A stretch of 64,000 nucleotides of DNA from Beroe ovata. Lineage: Eukaryota; Ctenophora; Nuda; Beroida; Beroidae. Below are positions 49,436 to 60,404 of the stretch, in pieces. The stretch is taken from positions 1-64,000 of the forward strand of contig CAMPET010000101.1 in assembly GCA_946803715.1 (NCBI GenBank), given 5' to 3'. Under the pieces are notes generated by a model. It did no database searches, was not told the DNA's origin, and saw nothing but the letters and a program-made list of their open reading frames with translations. Numbering within the stretch: position 1 is the stretch's first letter; each line of letters starts with the position of its first letter. Position numbers and translations under genes: made by a program.

Positions 49436-50125
49436 CCAGCCATTCTGATAGAAGTATCTCGTGATCTAACATTGATTTTCTTTACGGGAACGAAGTGTAG
49501 AACTGACTGTGAAGCTGTCATTTGGCAAATTCGTGGCAAAGCTGTGTAGTAGGTATCTGGCTCAACGTACAGACAAAACTACTGAAATTGAATTAACCAA
49601 AATATTATCAATAACTAACTATTCAATAATCAAATGACAAAACTCCAAGATCAATGTAATCATATGTAAGGTAAATCCTTAGTCTTCGAGCTCACATCAA
49701 TCATAGGGATGGTCATGGTATCAGGTCCTTTTTTTCTACATAACAGATTGTAGATCATAAATCCAAACTTGTTTGTAATAAAGTGATGCGTAATACTCTT
49801 GAGTTGAAAACATCAATAAATTTCATAGATCAACCTGATAATCCACCAATGAAAAAAGAAAAAATCTGCATTCAACCAACCTACTAACTGCAAAGGAGCA
49901 CTGAGAGAACAAACTGAAAGTTATTTCGGTTGGCATAGTAATGAGGAACTATTAACCTATTAATAAAAGAACATAGAGAAAGCAAAGGGTGTGGCAGATA
50001 AAAATAAGACTCTCTTTGCACTGCCTGTTCAGTGTTTGACTGTGCGTAAAGATCTAATCTAAGTATCATATTCGTCCTTGAGAATCACTTATCACGCAAC
50101 TGAGGACATGACCATAAATTTTGGC

Positions 50126-51238
50126 TCACAAATAAGACGTGTTGTTTGGGTTACACATTTTTCTTATATGCTGAGGCCAATCAAAGCCATTTGAAGAAGA
50201 CTTTGGGAGCAAATATTCTACTGATGCAACATTTTCCCACAAACACCATTCATAAGCTGGAACAGTATTGAAACATTCCTTCCAACAAGACAAATTAAAT
50301 CTATGATGAGAGCTCTTTAAGTGAGTGAGGAGAGATTCATTAGCATCCATACTGTGTTTTTCAAAGCAAACAATGCACCAAACTATTGTTTGAGATCTTT
50401 TTAGATCATTGAATATTGCAATATGCTTTGGTGGAACTGGATTCTTGAGCCACCATTTTCCAGTAACAATTTGATGAATGTAAGAGTTTTCATGGCTTTT
50501 CATTTCACTGATGCTCTCAAACTGCTCCTTACAGTGAGTGCAAAACATTGCCATTGATCCGCCAGTTTTTTCAGTTGGGAATGGCAATAACCGACCAGTA
50601 TCATTTAAAAGGTATTTGATCTGATAATCAATCAATAGCATTGAATTCCCGTACTGGTTGTCATTCACAACATTAAACTCAACATTGTTCTTTTCGAATA
50701 CTTCTTTGATGTAAGAACCTAACAATGATTGATATTTTTTGCCATCATCTATAGAATCAAGGGAAGTTTGGCTTTCGTCTTTCATTGGTTTTGTCTCACA
50801 TACTTCCATTGGTCTTCTTTGATTTTTAGAAGAACAATCAATAGAAACATTGTCACCGATTTTGTAATTTTTCAATACAGCTTTGGTAAGTTGTTGTTTT
50901 ACAAGCATTTTTACAATCTCCTTACGTTCGTTGCCTGGTACCATTGAAGAAATCGCATATTTCACATCAGGACTAATCAGAACTTTCGAGACAGCGCTTT
51001 TCAATACTCTAGCTACTGATTCCTCTCCGAAGGGAGCATATTGTGAGGATGAGGAGGGATCATTTTCTTCCACCAAAGAGTTTTGTCCTTTTGATTGACT
51101 TAGCTTGCGTTTACGAGAATAAGTGGGTACAGAAGAATAAGTAGAAGCAGAGTGGAAATCAGCTGAACCATCTTTATCAGTGGATACGACTTCTTCCTTC
51201 CAAATAGTACTATTCATAGTTTCATAGATACCGAGCAT
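50126..51238 (-). CDS. cluster gene H: two-finger paralogue of gene F (about 370 aa)
   Basis: The frame stays open upstream to 51355, but a good acceptor (TTTTGCAG) ends just before 51241. The first ATG after it, at 51238, is chosen; MNSTIWKEE at 51217 is the alternative. A Ser-rich N-terminus is followed by ISPDVKYAISSMV (like gene F EPDVKQIISSI). Then come FCTHCKEQF...H(x5)H (about 229-255), TGKWWLKNPVPP, WCIVCFEK...H(x4)HH (about 284-310) and YEWCLWENV (about 327). Order, spacing and tail match gene F, so the two are tandem paralogues. Confidence 0.8.
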   Translation of the reverse strand: MLGIYETMNSTIWKEEVVSTDKDGSADFHSASTYSSVPTYSRKRKLSQSKGQNSLVEENDPSSSSQYAPFGEESVARVLKSAVSKVLISPDVKYAISSMVPGNERKEIVKMLVKQQLTKAVLKNYKIGDNVSIDCSSKNQRRPMEVCETKPMKDESQTSLDSIDDGKKYQSLLGSYIKEVFEKNNVEFNVVNDNQYGNSMLLIDYQIKYLLNDTGRLLPFPTEKTGGSMAMFCTHCKEQFESISEMKSHENSYIHQIVTGKWWLKNPVPPKHIAIFNDLKRSQTIVWCIVCFEKHSMDANESLLTHLKSSHHRFNLSCWKECFNTVPAYEWCLWENVASVEYLLPKSSSNGFDWPQHIRKMCNPNNTSYL

Positions 51239-51548
51239 AAACTGCAAAACCAGAACCATAAGGTAGGTACTTGAGAACATCAGGTAGTTGGCAGGATTCA
51301 TATAAAAGTATAACAGAATATTTAACGAACAGGAACAGCTGCAACTTAGTAACATAAAATCAAGTTAAGACTACCTACGTTCGAGATATGATGTAACATC
51401 TACTATTCAGGTATCAATACCTCAATACAATAAACTGCACATGATAAAGATAAGCACCTACAACTCATTTGCACAACTGTGGTGATGCATTGGAATGTTT
51501 CAAATGCATTGGAATGTGTCATTGGAATGCATCGGAATGTGTCAAATG

Positions 51549-53150
51549 TCAATTCCGTCGAACCAAAGTTTTCATAATATCCGATGGATGTCGCAACTGT
51601 TTTGATTGTTGCTCTGAATCAGCATTTTTATTACGCCCTATGCCATTATTAGTCATATTAGTTACTGGATAATCAAAAGATTGAGAGTCATAAAAATTGA
51701 GTGGCGCATTGTCCATAGACTTGTCTTTTGACTCTAGATTTGTTGTAACTAAATCTTTTTTCTTTGTGATAACGGTGGAGTTTAAAGAACCGCTGGACAA
51801 ACTTGAGGATGCTGAAACTAAAACATGTCCCCGAATGACTGGGAGCACAGGTTGGCGGTCAAGCTTGTACAACTCAGCTTGATTGTTGCTATACAGAGGG
51901 GCAGGGGGCAAAGGCTGTCTTAAACCTGGTTGAACTGCACTGTGATCCAAAATAGGGGTCACTAACATAGAATTGGAACTAAAATGATTTTGATGTAACC
52001 CTAATGGACTACTATGCATTGGAGGATTGTTCAGTAAAGACTGGCATGAAGAAAAAGCACGAGACTGGGGTGGCATTGGCGGCATTGGTCCAGGAGGCAT
52101 GGGTCCTGGTAGTATGAAATCAGTATCAAGAGAGTCAAATCTTGAGGGTTTCAGGTGAGTGCTGCATGGATCAAGAAGCTGAGTTTTACTCGGCAGATCT
52201 TCCTGTGGTTTATGACAAATTTGACAAAATGCTGGCGAGGAAGTTACCAAAAAAACGGCATCACAGTGAATACATTTTTCAAATGTCTTGGTCTTTTTCA
52301 TTTTCCCTTTCATGGGAGGTTTAGTTATGTTCTCTGGAACTATTTTTTCACTGATATCGACATTGAGCATGTCTTTAATCTCGGATGTTGACTTAGTTGA
52401 CAATATTTGTTTGACAATGCTGTCGACAGAGAATTGAAATTTCTCTTCCAGAGACTGCTTGAAATTCATCATAGCGTGATCATGAGTTTCTAATGAAGAC
52501 TTTGGATACTTTTTTTTGCATGGTGAAGTGGACCCTGAAATTGATGCTTCATCTACTTTCTCCACAAAGGATTCCCTTTTGTGATCATTCTTGATATGTA
52601 TTTCAATATCAAGGTTATTTTTCTTATAGTACGAGGTCTTGCTGCTTTCCTTTTTCTTCTCTTCATTCTCTGACTTCCGATCTGCTGATGTCTTTGGGCT
52701 CCTTGACTTTGACTTTGAAATTGATCTTTGGTACCGTTCATATTTGTCTTTAAATTTTTCATATGACCTAGATCTCATATATTTTTTCTTGGATCTGGAC
52801 CTCCTCCGGTCACGTGACCTATAATAAGAGCGAGATTCATGGTGGGAGCTCTTTCTCTTATTTTTGATTTCTCTGTAATAACTCCCACTGCTACCTGATC
52901 TTCTTCTAATGTTCTTTTTCCGTGATCGGTTAATCTTTTCTCTGAGATCACCTGTTATTTCGCTTGCCTCCTCCATTTCTATGCCATCTATATCATCATC
53001 AGAAAAACGACTTCTCAACAAGACAGCTGAATCCTTAGCAGGCGATTCGGATTCTAAAAAATCAGCATCATCTAGTACGCACGAGGGCTCCAATTCATCA
53101 ATGACTGATGCAGATCCATGATTGGCACAAAAGGGGTTAGAAGAATCCAT
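51549..53150 (-). CDS. cluster gene I: RS-rich protein with a C4 zinc ribbon (533 aa)
   Basis: Single coding exon starting MDSSNPFCANHGSASV; the frame is open back to an acceptor (ATTCAG) about 11 bp upstream. Residues 70-175 are Arg/Ser/Lys/Tyr-rich (RRRSGSSGSYYRE, YRSRDRRRSRSKKK), as in SR-type splicing proteins. A TSEIKDMLNVDISEKI helix parallels the D-V-K helix of F and H. At about 292-315 a C-x2-C-x12-C-x2-C ribbon (CIHC...CQIC) replaces the C2H2 fingers. The rest is Pro/Ser-rich and disordered (PGPMPPGPMPPMPP). Confidence 0.75.
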   Translation of the reverse strand: MDSSNPFCANHGSASVIDELEPSCVLDDADFLESESPAKDSAVLLRSRFSDDDIDGIEMEEASEITGDLREKINRSRKKNIRRRSGSSGSYYREIKNKRKSSHHESRSYYRSRDRRRSRSKKKYMRSRSYEKFKDKYERYQRSISKSKSRSPKTSADRKSENEEKKKESSKTSYYKKNNLDIEIHIKNDHKRESFVEKVDEASISGSTSPCKKKYPKSSLETHDHAMMNFKQSLEEKFQFSVDSIVKQILSTKSTSEIKDMLNVDISEKIVPENITKPPMKGKMKKTKTFEKCIHCDAVFLVTSSPAFCQICHKPQEDLPSKTQLLDPCSTHLKPSRFDSLDTDFILPGPMPPGPMPPMPPQSRAFSSCQSLLNNPPMHSSPLGLHQNHFSSNSMLVTPILDHSAVQPGLRQPLPPAPLYSNNQAELYKLDRQPVLPVIRGHVLVSASSSLSSGSLNSTVITKKKDLVTTNLESKDKSMDNAPLNFYDSQSFDYPVTNMTNNGIGRNKNADSEQQSKQLRHPSDIMKTLVRRN

Positions 53151-53454
53151 TAATATAAACCTGAATTATATAATACGTCACTCACTCAATAATCTGTAAT
53201 ACGGAATACCCAACATTTCAATAATCAATAGGTATTCCTGACTTAGGTTATCTCATCTGATTCTATCTCATAACCTTAAAAAGTAGGTATGTGGGTAATT
53301 TAATGAATTATCACAAACAAATTGTTAAAATTATTTATTATCATTAAAATTTGTTGTGATGAAATTTTATTAAGAATAAATGCCCAAAAGACAATCTATA
53401 TTGGCTAACAAGAATCAAAATGGTTGCGCTGTTAAATAGAATAACATTGTATTC

Positions 53455-54537
53455 TTATAATAATTGTTGTAACTTTGGTAGTGAAGCAGATTCCTTAAAA
53501 TTCTTTCGGTGATGCTGTGAAGATGTATGAGCACTGACCATTTTTCTCTCATCATCAACGAAAATATTGCAAAAATGGCAAAAATGATAACAAAAATATT
53601 CATTTTTGACATTCTTCCACGTCAAGGTGTCGAGATGAGGGTGAAAAGAAGATGATTTCACGATATTTGGAAGTCCAGGGGATTTCACCAGCGGAGCATT
53701 GAAAGATTTAATAGCAAAACTGTCTTGTATGTTTTCCATGAACAAATAAAATTGTTGATGCCATCTATTGTTGCATCTTTCAGTTATATGCTCTGCTTTA
53801 GAGCTATAATCATATTTAACAACTGTTTCACAATTGCTGCAAATACTAACTATTTGTTGATTTGTCAAGCTGATGCTTTTGGACATTCCATGATACTTGT
53901 TCAAATGATCTATGAACTTTGACTTGGGTAGACAGTGTGACTGGCTTTTATATGGCATGAAAGGACAATGAGACCAACATGCAACGTTTGCTCCTGGTGT
54001 GCTGGTACATTTTTCTTCTGAACTATTTGTTCTCATTTGCATTTCCAGCTGATCTCTGGGGAATTCCATAGCAGGGCATGCAGTTTTACCAATCCTTGGG
54101 CTCTTGGACAGTGGCAATACAAGGTGACCAGTAGAACTCGGCTGGAATGGACTTTTTGTTGATTCAGGTCGAGAACCTTTTTCAGGAATGCACTGCAAAG
54201 ATGATGAGGATGTATATCGTCTCCGCTTAGCAGAGGGCTGAATCTTGTCACTGATTTCGGCTAGTGTTGAACAAGATTTAAACTTTTGTCGTCTTTTGAC
54301 ATTATTCTTAAACTTAATCCCTTCAATTTCCAAAATGCAGTGATTCAAAGTTTCTACATCACAGTTTGTGCTAGGTATAAGAGAACTCAAGCGATTTCCA
54401 TTTGCTGCTAGTTCTGTAGAAGCGTTCTTGAGCAATAAATTGGCATTGCTCAAATGTCTAGATGACTTTGATAGAAATAGCTCATCTATCTTCCTTTGAT
54501 TCTCCATGAAAATTGATATAAGAGTATCATCATCCAT
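53455..54537 (-). CDS. cluster gene J: degenerate two/three-finger protein (360 aa)
   Basis: Single coding exon starting MDDDTLISIFMENQ; an acceptor (TGGCAG) lies about 9 bp before the ATG. The N-terminal helical part is followed by a basic Ser-rich stretch. Then come CWSHCPFM...H...H, ICSNCETV...H...H with WHQQFYLF, and a C-terminal FCHFCNIF...H(x4)HH unit ending PKLQQLL. The spacing between the last two units matches genes F and H, but the WW and EWCLWE blocks are lost. Confidence 0.7.
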   Translation of the reverse strand: MDDDTLISIFMENQRKIDELFLSKSSRHLSNANLLLKNASTELAANGNRLSSLIPSTNCDVETLNHCILEIEGIKFKNNVKRRQKFKSCSTLAEISDKIQPSAKRRRYTSSSSLQCIPEKGSRPESTKSPFQPSSTGHLVLPLSKSPRIGKTACPAMEFPRDQLEMQMRTNSSEEKCTSTPGANVACWSHCPFMPYKSQSHCLPKSKFIDHLNKYHGMSKSISLTNQQIVSICSNCETVVKYDYSSKAEHITERCNNRWHQQFYLFMENIQDSFAIKSFNAPLVKSPGLPNIVKSSSFHPHLDTLTWKNVKNEYFCYHFCHFCNIFVDDERKMVSAHTSSQHHRKNFKESASLPKLQQLL

Positions 54538-55239
54538 ATTCGATGCCTGCCAGATTAGAGCTCATTAAATTATTGATACCTAAATACTGTACCATAAAAT
54601 GATTCACAATATTATAATAATATAAATTATAGGGATTGAATATTATTAAGAAGTGGTGATAATTAGTAAAAACACAAATCATTGACAACTATTGAGTAAA
54701 TTCGACACAGTTGAAAAAACAATTCCAACAGTTACCTAACCAGTTAGGTAGTTTATTATTCAATGATTGAATGAATAATTATAAAAGTAGTAAGTTTAAG
54801 TAGTCCAGATATTCAAACTCAAACCAATAATAGGTACCTAGATAGTAGATAATCAACCAACACCTCCATATTCGAATTTTCATAATATAATGATACCCAC
54901 ATCATATATTATGTAACAAGCCATCCCACATGGTGAGTAAAGTATCAAGACAGTTCAGTTAAAGCGTAAAACTTTAGGATAGTTGGGAATATTGTGGCAT
55001 TCACTGTCGCGGGCTGTCGTTCATTGGGGTATTGCTTGATCAGTTCTTGAACCGACCTTAATAGCTAACACTCAAACGGTAAGTGGACTGCACATTGCAA
55101 AAAGCAGGATGTTGTAGGTCACCACTCTCAAGTCGCATTGGTTAACTCAACCCCTGAAAGGAATTCAACTTTACTGCATAATAACGATTATTATCAAATT
55201 CCAGTAAATTTATATTCCACCAGTTTTTGCAATACCTAC
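54538..55239. other. spacer between cluster genes J and K
   Basis: About 700 bp of AT-rich sequence with repeated TAGGTACCTA-like words and no ORF of note. It probably holds the gene J promoter and 5' leader. Confidence 0.45.
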
Positions 55240-58200
55240 CTATTTCATAATTGATATTAGATACTTCATAGGAAACAAAATATTTTTGCTGTATTTGGAT
55301 AATTGTTTTAACCTTTGAATATTACTATATACTCCACTGTAGGTTGCTTTCCCAGAGTATGTTGTTTGACTCCGTTGTTGATTGTGGGCTATCGCAGGAT
55401 CATTGAATGCCTTCTTCAAACTGCTGTACACAGAACTGTAAGTTCCCCTAGATTCACTCTGCTGGGGGGTTCTATTATGATACTGAGAAATGGTCGATGT
55501 TGGAGGCTCCAAAGGCGCAACATAATGTCTTTCATCATTTTGTGTGGCAAAACCCCCATTATCAGAAGAACTGGGGTAACTCTGAAAGGTAACACGCTGA
55601 AACTGCTCTTCATTGCTTGGCTGCTGATAGTTTGCAGTATTACACATTTCATCATGGGGTAAATCAGAACTTCCAGTATTTGTCCATTGATTGTCATTCT
55701 GTATATCTTCATCAAAAAGAAAAGATCTTCCAAACTTGTCAGATTGACTGCTTTTCACATTTTCGGGCTGCCAACCATGGGTTCTGTTCATATCAGAGAC
55801 AGTTGGATCGTAAAAGAAATCTCCAGGTTGTTGACTATTAACACTATGAGGAGCAGAAAAATAGCCATATGGCATTTGGTTTTCTGGGTTATCTATTCTG
55901 TAACCAGATAAGATATCCTTTTGCGGGATTTTGAAAGGAGACCTAAATGCCTGCTGAGGTCTTGTTTCATTTGATTGTTTTTCTAACTCCCACTGATATA
56001 CCTTCTTTTTGTCAGACTCATGGGGAAACATTTTAGCGTGAGGATAGCTTGTATAAGCTGATGTTGCTACAGGGTAAGGTGATTGAAATGGTATGTGGTT
56101 TCTTGAGTGATTCAAATTTTCAGGAGTTGCAGAGTCATTAATCGGAGGAATATCTTCATGTAGTGGAATTCCATCTTCACCTGAAACATAGATTCTCTCT
56201 ATTAACCGTCATCGTAAAATTCCAAATCAACACGATTTGGAATAGAATTCACTCAGCAACAAGGTACCAGCAATCAGCATTGAATCATTGGAATTAATAA
56301 CCCAAATCAAAATATCTGAATGAATCTGATGCCTGAGTAACTAAAGATATTAAGATATAGTGAATTGACATTGAGCAGGTTACCTTGATCTAATCCTCGA
56401 AATTGAGGTACTCTTGCTGATATATCTGACTGTAATGGAATGGCGTCAGACCTCGAATCAGCATACTTTGCTTTGAGGTTATATTCATGAAGTTCATTCC
56501 CTACATCAACAGGCCTATACTCATCTTTGTTACTCTGGAAAGCTTCTTCCATTTGCCTAACAGTCTTCATTGCTGATACAATCTTTTTAGTAGTTTCGCG
56601 CCTTTTCTTATGCTCTCCAACATTGACAGGAATGTTGAATTCAGGTCGAGTAGATTTAACATAGACGACATAGTGTTTCTTGGATCTGACATGTTTCTCT
56701 ACTTGAACTTCTGAGTTGCAGGTGCATTTACAGAGAGAGCAGTAATAAACATCAATGATATTGTCGTCACAATCAAGGACACTTTTAACTGACATGAATT
56801 CTCGTCCAACAGCAGGGGTGCCAGAATCTTGAATTTCATCGATTTGATGTTTCTTGTCATCCTCATGATCATGAACTATTTGAGGCTCTGGGACGACTCT
56901 ACCAATTCTTACATAAGCTTGAACTAATGCTTGGTGACTGCGATGATTTACATGTTCATTGTATTTCTTCTGACCAACACAAGTTGTATCACATAATTTG
57001 CACTGTATAACAACATCTTGCAGCTTTTTGTACTTCTTGCTATTTGCAGGTCTGTTCATTTGCTTGACCTTGTTGTTAACTGCATCAATGTGTTTCTTAC
57101 CATCAAGATGTTTCAGAAATTGAGATTCATTGCTAGACTCAATCATACATAATAAACAAACATGATAGCCTGGTCTCTGAGAAATATAGTTATCCTTAAC
57201 TATTTGGTAAGGATCGGAGTCATCCTTGTTAGGTAAAATTGTAAGACTTTCCTCATTGGGGTTTGAATGAGATGTGTCTTCAATTCTACTCGTTGATGGC
57301 AAATCTTGCTGATTTGGGTATAACCATGGCTTATTAGTCTCACTAATTTGCAGAGGATATTGCACTGGAAGCTCTGTATTTTTCTTACTTGATGTTACTA
57401 CCGTTTCCTTCACTTTTGTGCACTTATGATAGGTAATCATATCTCCTTCTTCACTTTCTTTGATCTGTTCAGCTCTGATTACCACTTTAGCAACTAAGGC
57501 TTGATACTTCCTTATTTTCTTTTCAAGTAATGTTGGCTCCAAATTCATGACAACGAAAGATTTTATTTTACCCTCAATAGCTTCAATAAGATTCTTGACA
57601 TCAGAAGAGTTCTTAAGTTCCTCCAGTTTTGAAGCAAGATCTTGAAACGCCCCATCTTCTGAGTCCTTTCCGAATTTGATATGGATTTTTGAAGATGATT
57701 GATGCCTTACTGGCTGAGTCATTGACGATTCAGTTAACACTTTTCTGAATGACGGTGTTTTTCCATCTTCATTGTTCTTGTCAGGTTCCTCCTCTGATAA
57801 TTCCATGTCTGAATGACTCACATCACTGATCTTCTGATCGTTTGATGCAACTGAAATATTGTCTATACAAGGAGTATCAAATCTTTTCAGAGAGTCTTGA
57901 TCTCTGTACTTTTTATGTAACTTCTCTAAAACAGGTGATTCGTGACCTTCACTTGAGTCTGAACTTCTATCATAGCCTTTCTTTGGCTTATGGGAATCTA
58001 TTTCCTCTTTTATCAATCCTCTTTTCGCTAAGATGGACTCCATTGCCTCACGAAGTTTCAATCTCTTTATTGGGTCTATTGGATCAGAATTTTGAGCCTG
58101 CAACATTTCCTCAGCTTGCTTCTGTATGAGATCCAAAATTTCCTCCTTTGATCCGAGGCTTATGTCATGAGAATACAAAGAGTTAATGCCGTCCTTCCTA

Positions 58201-60242
58201 TCCTCTTTCAGTGATTTTAGATGCCTTGATTCCTTCTCCGCCAACATTCTCCTTGATGACCTTTCTTTGTAGGGTGATGATCTTACATATCTTCTTTCAC
58301 TTTTCTCGTGATATCTTTTGGATAATCTTGAAGGTGTAATATGTTTTCTGGATAATGATTGATCACTAGATTTCTCTCTTGGATTTTCAGAAGATGACTT
58401 TAATTCTTTCCTACTGTGGCTCCCCTGCTTGCTTGAATTATATCTATCAGGCGACCTTTCCAACTTTCTAGAAGATGAATAGCTTGTAGAAACCCCTTTC
58501 TCGATTTTATCAGCCTCCGAAAGAGTCCTTGACATTGAGCTTGGCCTTTTTTTGTCATTATGAGAGTGCATCTCCTGAAGGGGTACATTCCTTTTTTCAG
58601 GCCTCTGATCAATTAAAGTTTGTTTATCAAATTCACAATTGACTTTATCATTCTTATCATCACTTTTGATTTCTGTCTTATCCGTGATTTGAGGACAATT
58701 TTGCTCTGGAGAAACAATTGGACTTTCATTTCTGGATAAAGCACCATCAATATGTACTTTGGAGGATTGAGGCGAAATCTCTTCAATAGGAAGCTCATCA
58801 GGAGACAGTTCATCAGCTGATATTTGGATGTTACCTAATTTGTTGCTGTTTTTAGGATCATTACTTTGGGATTGCTTAAATGAGTCATTCTTTGATACAG
58901 CAGGCTTCAACGTCTTTACGATCTTTCCATTGACAACAACAATAGTACTCCCATCCGCTCGTTTAATGACTCTCCCTAGTTGTTTCTTTTTAGCTGAAAC
59001 AGAGGTTGATCAATTCAGAATCAAGACTTTTTCGATAACTAATCAATGAAAAATGCTATCCAGTTTTAGTCTAGTAAACACTTCAAATCCTTTGCAAAAA
59101 AGTAAATAACAAAAATAAAATTTGCGCTTAATTCATATCAGTCAATTGATTATGTGCCTGACCAGTTGTATAAACAAATTTGTTGAAATCCTCATGAAAA
59201 GGCGGGACATCTGGATCATTCAAGTATACTGCATTGACTAAAAATTGGTCATGCTTGTCCATCTGCCAAGATTCCATTTACTGACTTTTCAATGAAATGG
59301 AGCATCTTTTGTTGTCTGCAAGTTCCTCATAGACCTCAATCTGGGGTACCTAAATGCATTCCAATCTCATAGATCATGAGGCTGTTCCAGATGACTATCT
59401 GTCCAAAACAAGGGCCATCAGGAATTCATGATGAGAAACACTATTGTTCATTTTTGGTATATTCTGTGAACACTGAACATAATGAAGGGCATTTTATGCC
59501 TATAATGGTCGTCATCCTGAAGGACTATCCCAAAGAAATAAGCTTTTCTGATCCACAAACAGGTACTAAAAGCATTCTCCATTACTGGGATGGTCCTTCC
59601 CCTATCTCAATCTGAATTCATGTTATATCCTAATAGTATCAGATGTCTATATATCCAAATGAAAATGATAACTTTGAATCACATCCATAATTTTGTGGTT
59701 ATTGATCTGTCAAGGATGTTAAGTTTCCATCATAATTTCATTCATTCACTAACATCTCATTAAAATGAATGTGTCTGTACTGATTTGAACTAAATTGAAT
59801 GTTTTTTATTGCAAAATAGATATGAATCCAGACAGTTGTACCTTTTAACAAAATTTTCGACAATTTCGAAAGAATTTCTGATGCAAAGAACAGAAGAATG
59901 CCTGGAAGAGTTCTTCAACATTCTGATAAGCTCCATCAAAATTTGAAAAGATTGTAATAAGAGTGGATTTGGATGTGTGTAGTCTATTCGTACTAGTTTG
60001 AGTATGAAGATAGAGACTGATCTTGTATTTATTGGTTTCTCAAGTGGTTAAAAGTTAAAACAAATCATATTATGTAGTTGATGTATAGTTTGCTTACCTT
60101 GAGTCATAGTAGGCTGAGAAGATGTTGCTTCTGTAACTCTATCAGCATCCTCTATTGAAGAGATGATAGATCCACCAGCAGGTCGATAGGAAATGCCATC
60201 CTTCCTTATTATTTTTGTTACTTTTTTCTTCTGTTCAGGCAT
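55240..60242 (-). CDS. cluster gene K: RS-rich three-finger protein resembling the ZFR finger array, no DZF (1231 aa)
   Basis: Three exons in phase: 60098..60242 (ATG, MPEQKKKVTK), 56384..58993 and 55240..56180. A weak donor at 55312 would alter only the last residues. The N-terminus carries two similar blocks, KKKVTKIIRKDG and KKKQLGRVIKRADG, on separate exons. A long Ser/Arg/Lys/Glu-rich region (about 150-330) follows, then SSDVKNLIEAIEGKI. Three U1-like fingers are spaced as in ZFR: CLLCMIES...H(x5)H at about 658-685, CKLCDTTC...H(x5)H at about 711-735, CSLCKCTC...H(x5)H at about 796-820. The C-terminal 300 residues are Tyr/Gln/Ser-rich and disordered. RNA binding is a reasonable inference from the fingers. 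The start at 60242 follows an acceptor-like TTTCTAG; the frame stays open to 60329. Confidence 0.8.
59376..59615 (+). pseudogene. possible transposon-derived ORF remnant in a gene K intron
   Basis: An open stretch on the strand opposite gene K reads HYCSFLVYSVNTEHNEGHF, VILKDYPKEISFSD and SILHYWDGPSP. The HYWDGPSP end loosely recalls the (Y/F)-x-D-G-x-x-S-Q-(F/Y) block seen in some invertebrate transposon proteins. No start context, no catalytic residues confirmed, and flanking frames are closed. Weak call. Confidence 0.2.
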
Positions 60243-60404
60243 GCTAGAAATATCATCAAATAAGAGATTGCAATAGGATAGCATGATGAATGATTTCAGG
60301 CAATATCTGATTGATTCTTGATCTTCCACTAATCAAGTATTATGGACATCCCTATCCAGCGCAGCTCTTAGTCAGACCACTGTAACTCATCCTTTTTTGA
60401 ACAC

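Noticed and set aside
51697-53121. Several + strand Ser/Phe-rich ORFs inside gene I
   Set aside because: Shadows of the long RS-rich - strand frame, created by AG/GA-rich codons read in antisense.
39213-60242. One giant multi-exon zinc-finger gene instead of separate genes
   Set aside because: Most ORFs end in stop codons without usable donors, IMMP1L and another conserved gene lie in between, and each ORF has its own start context.
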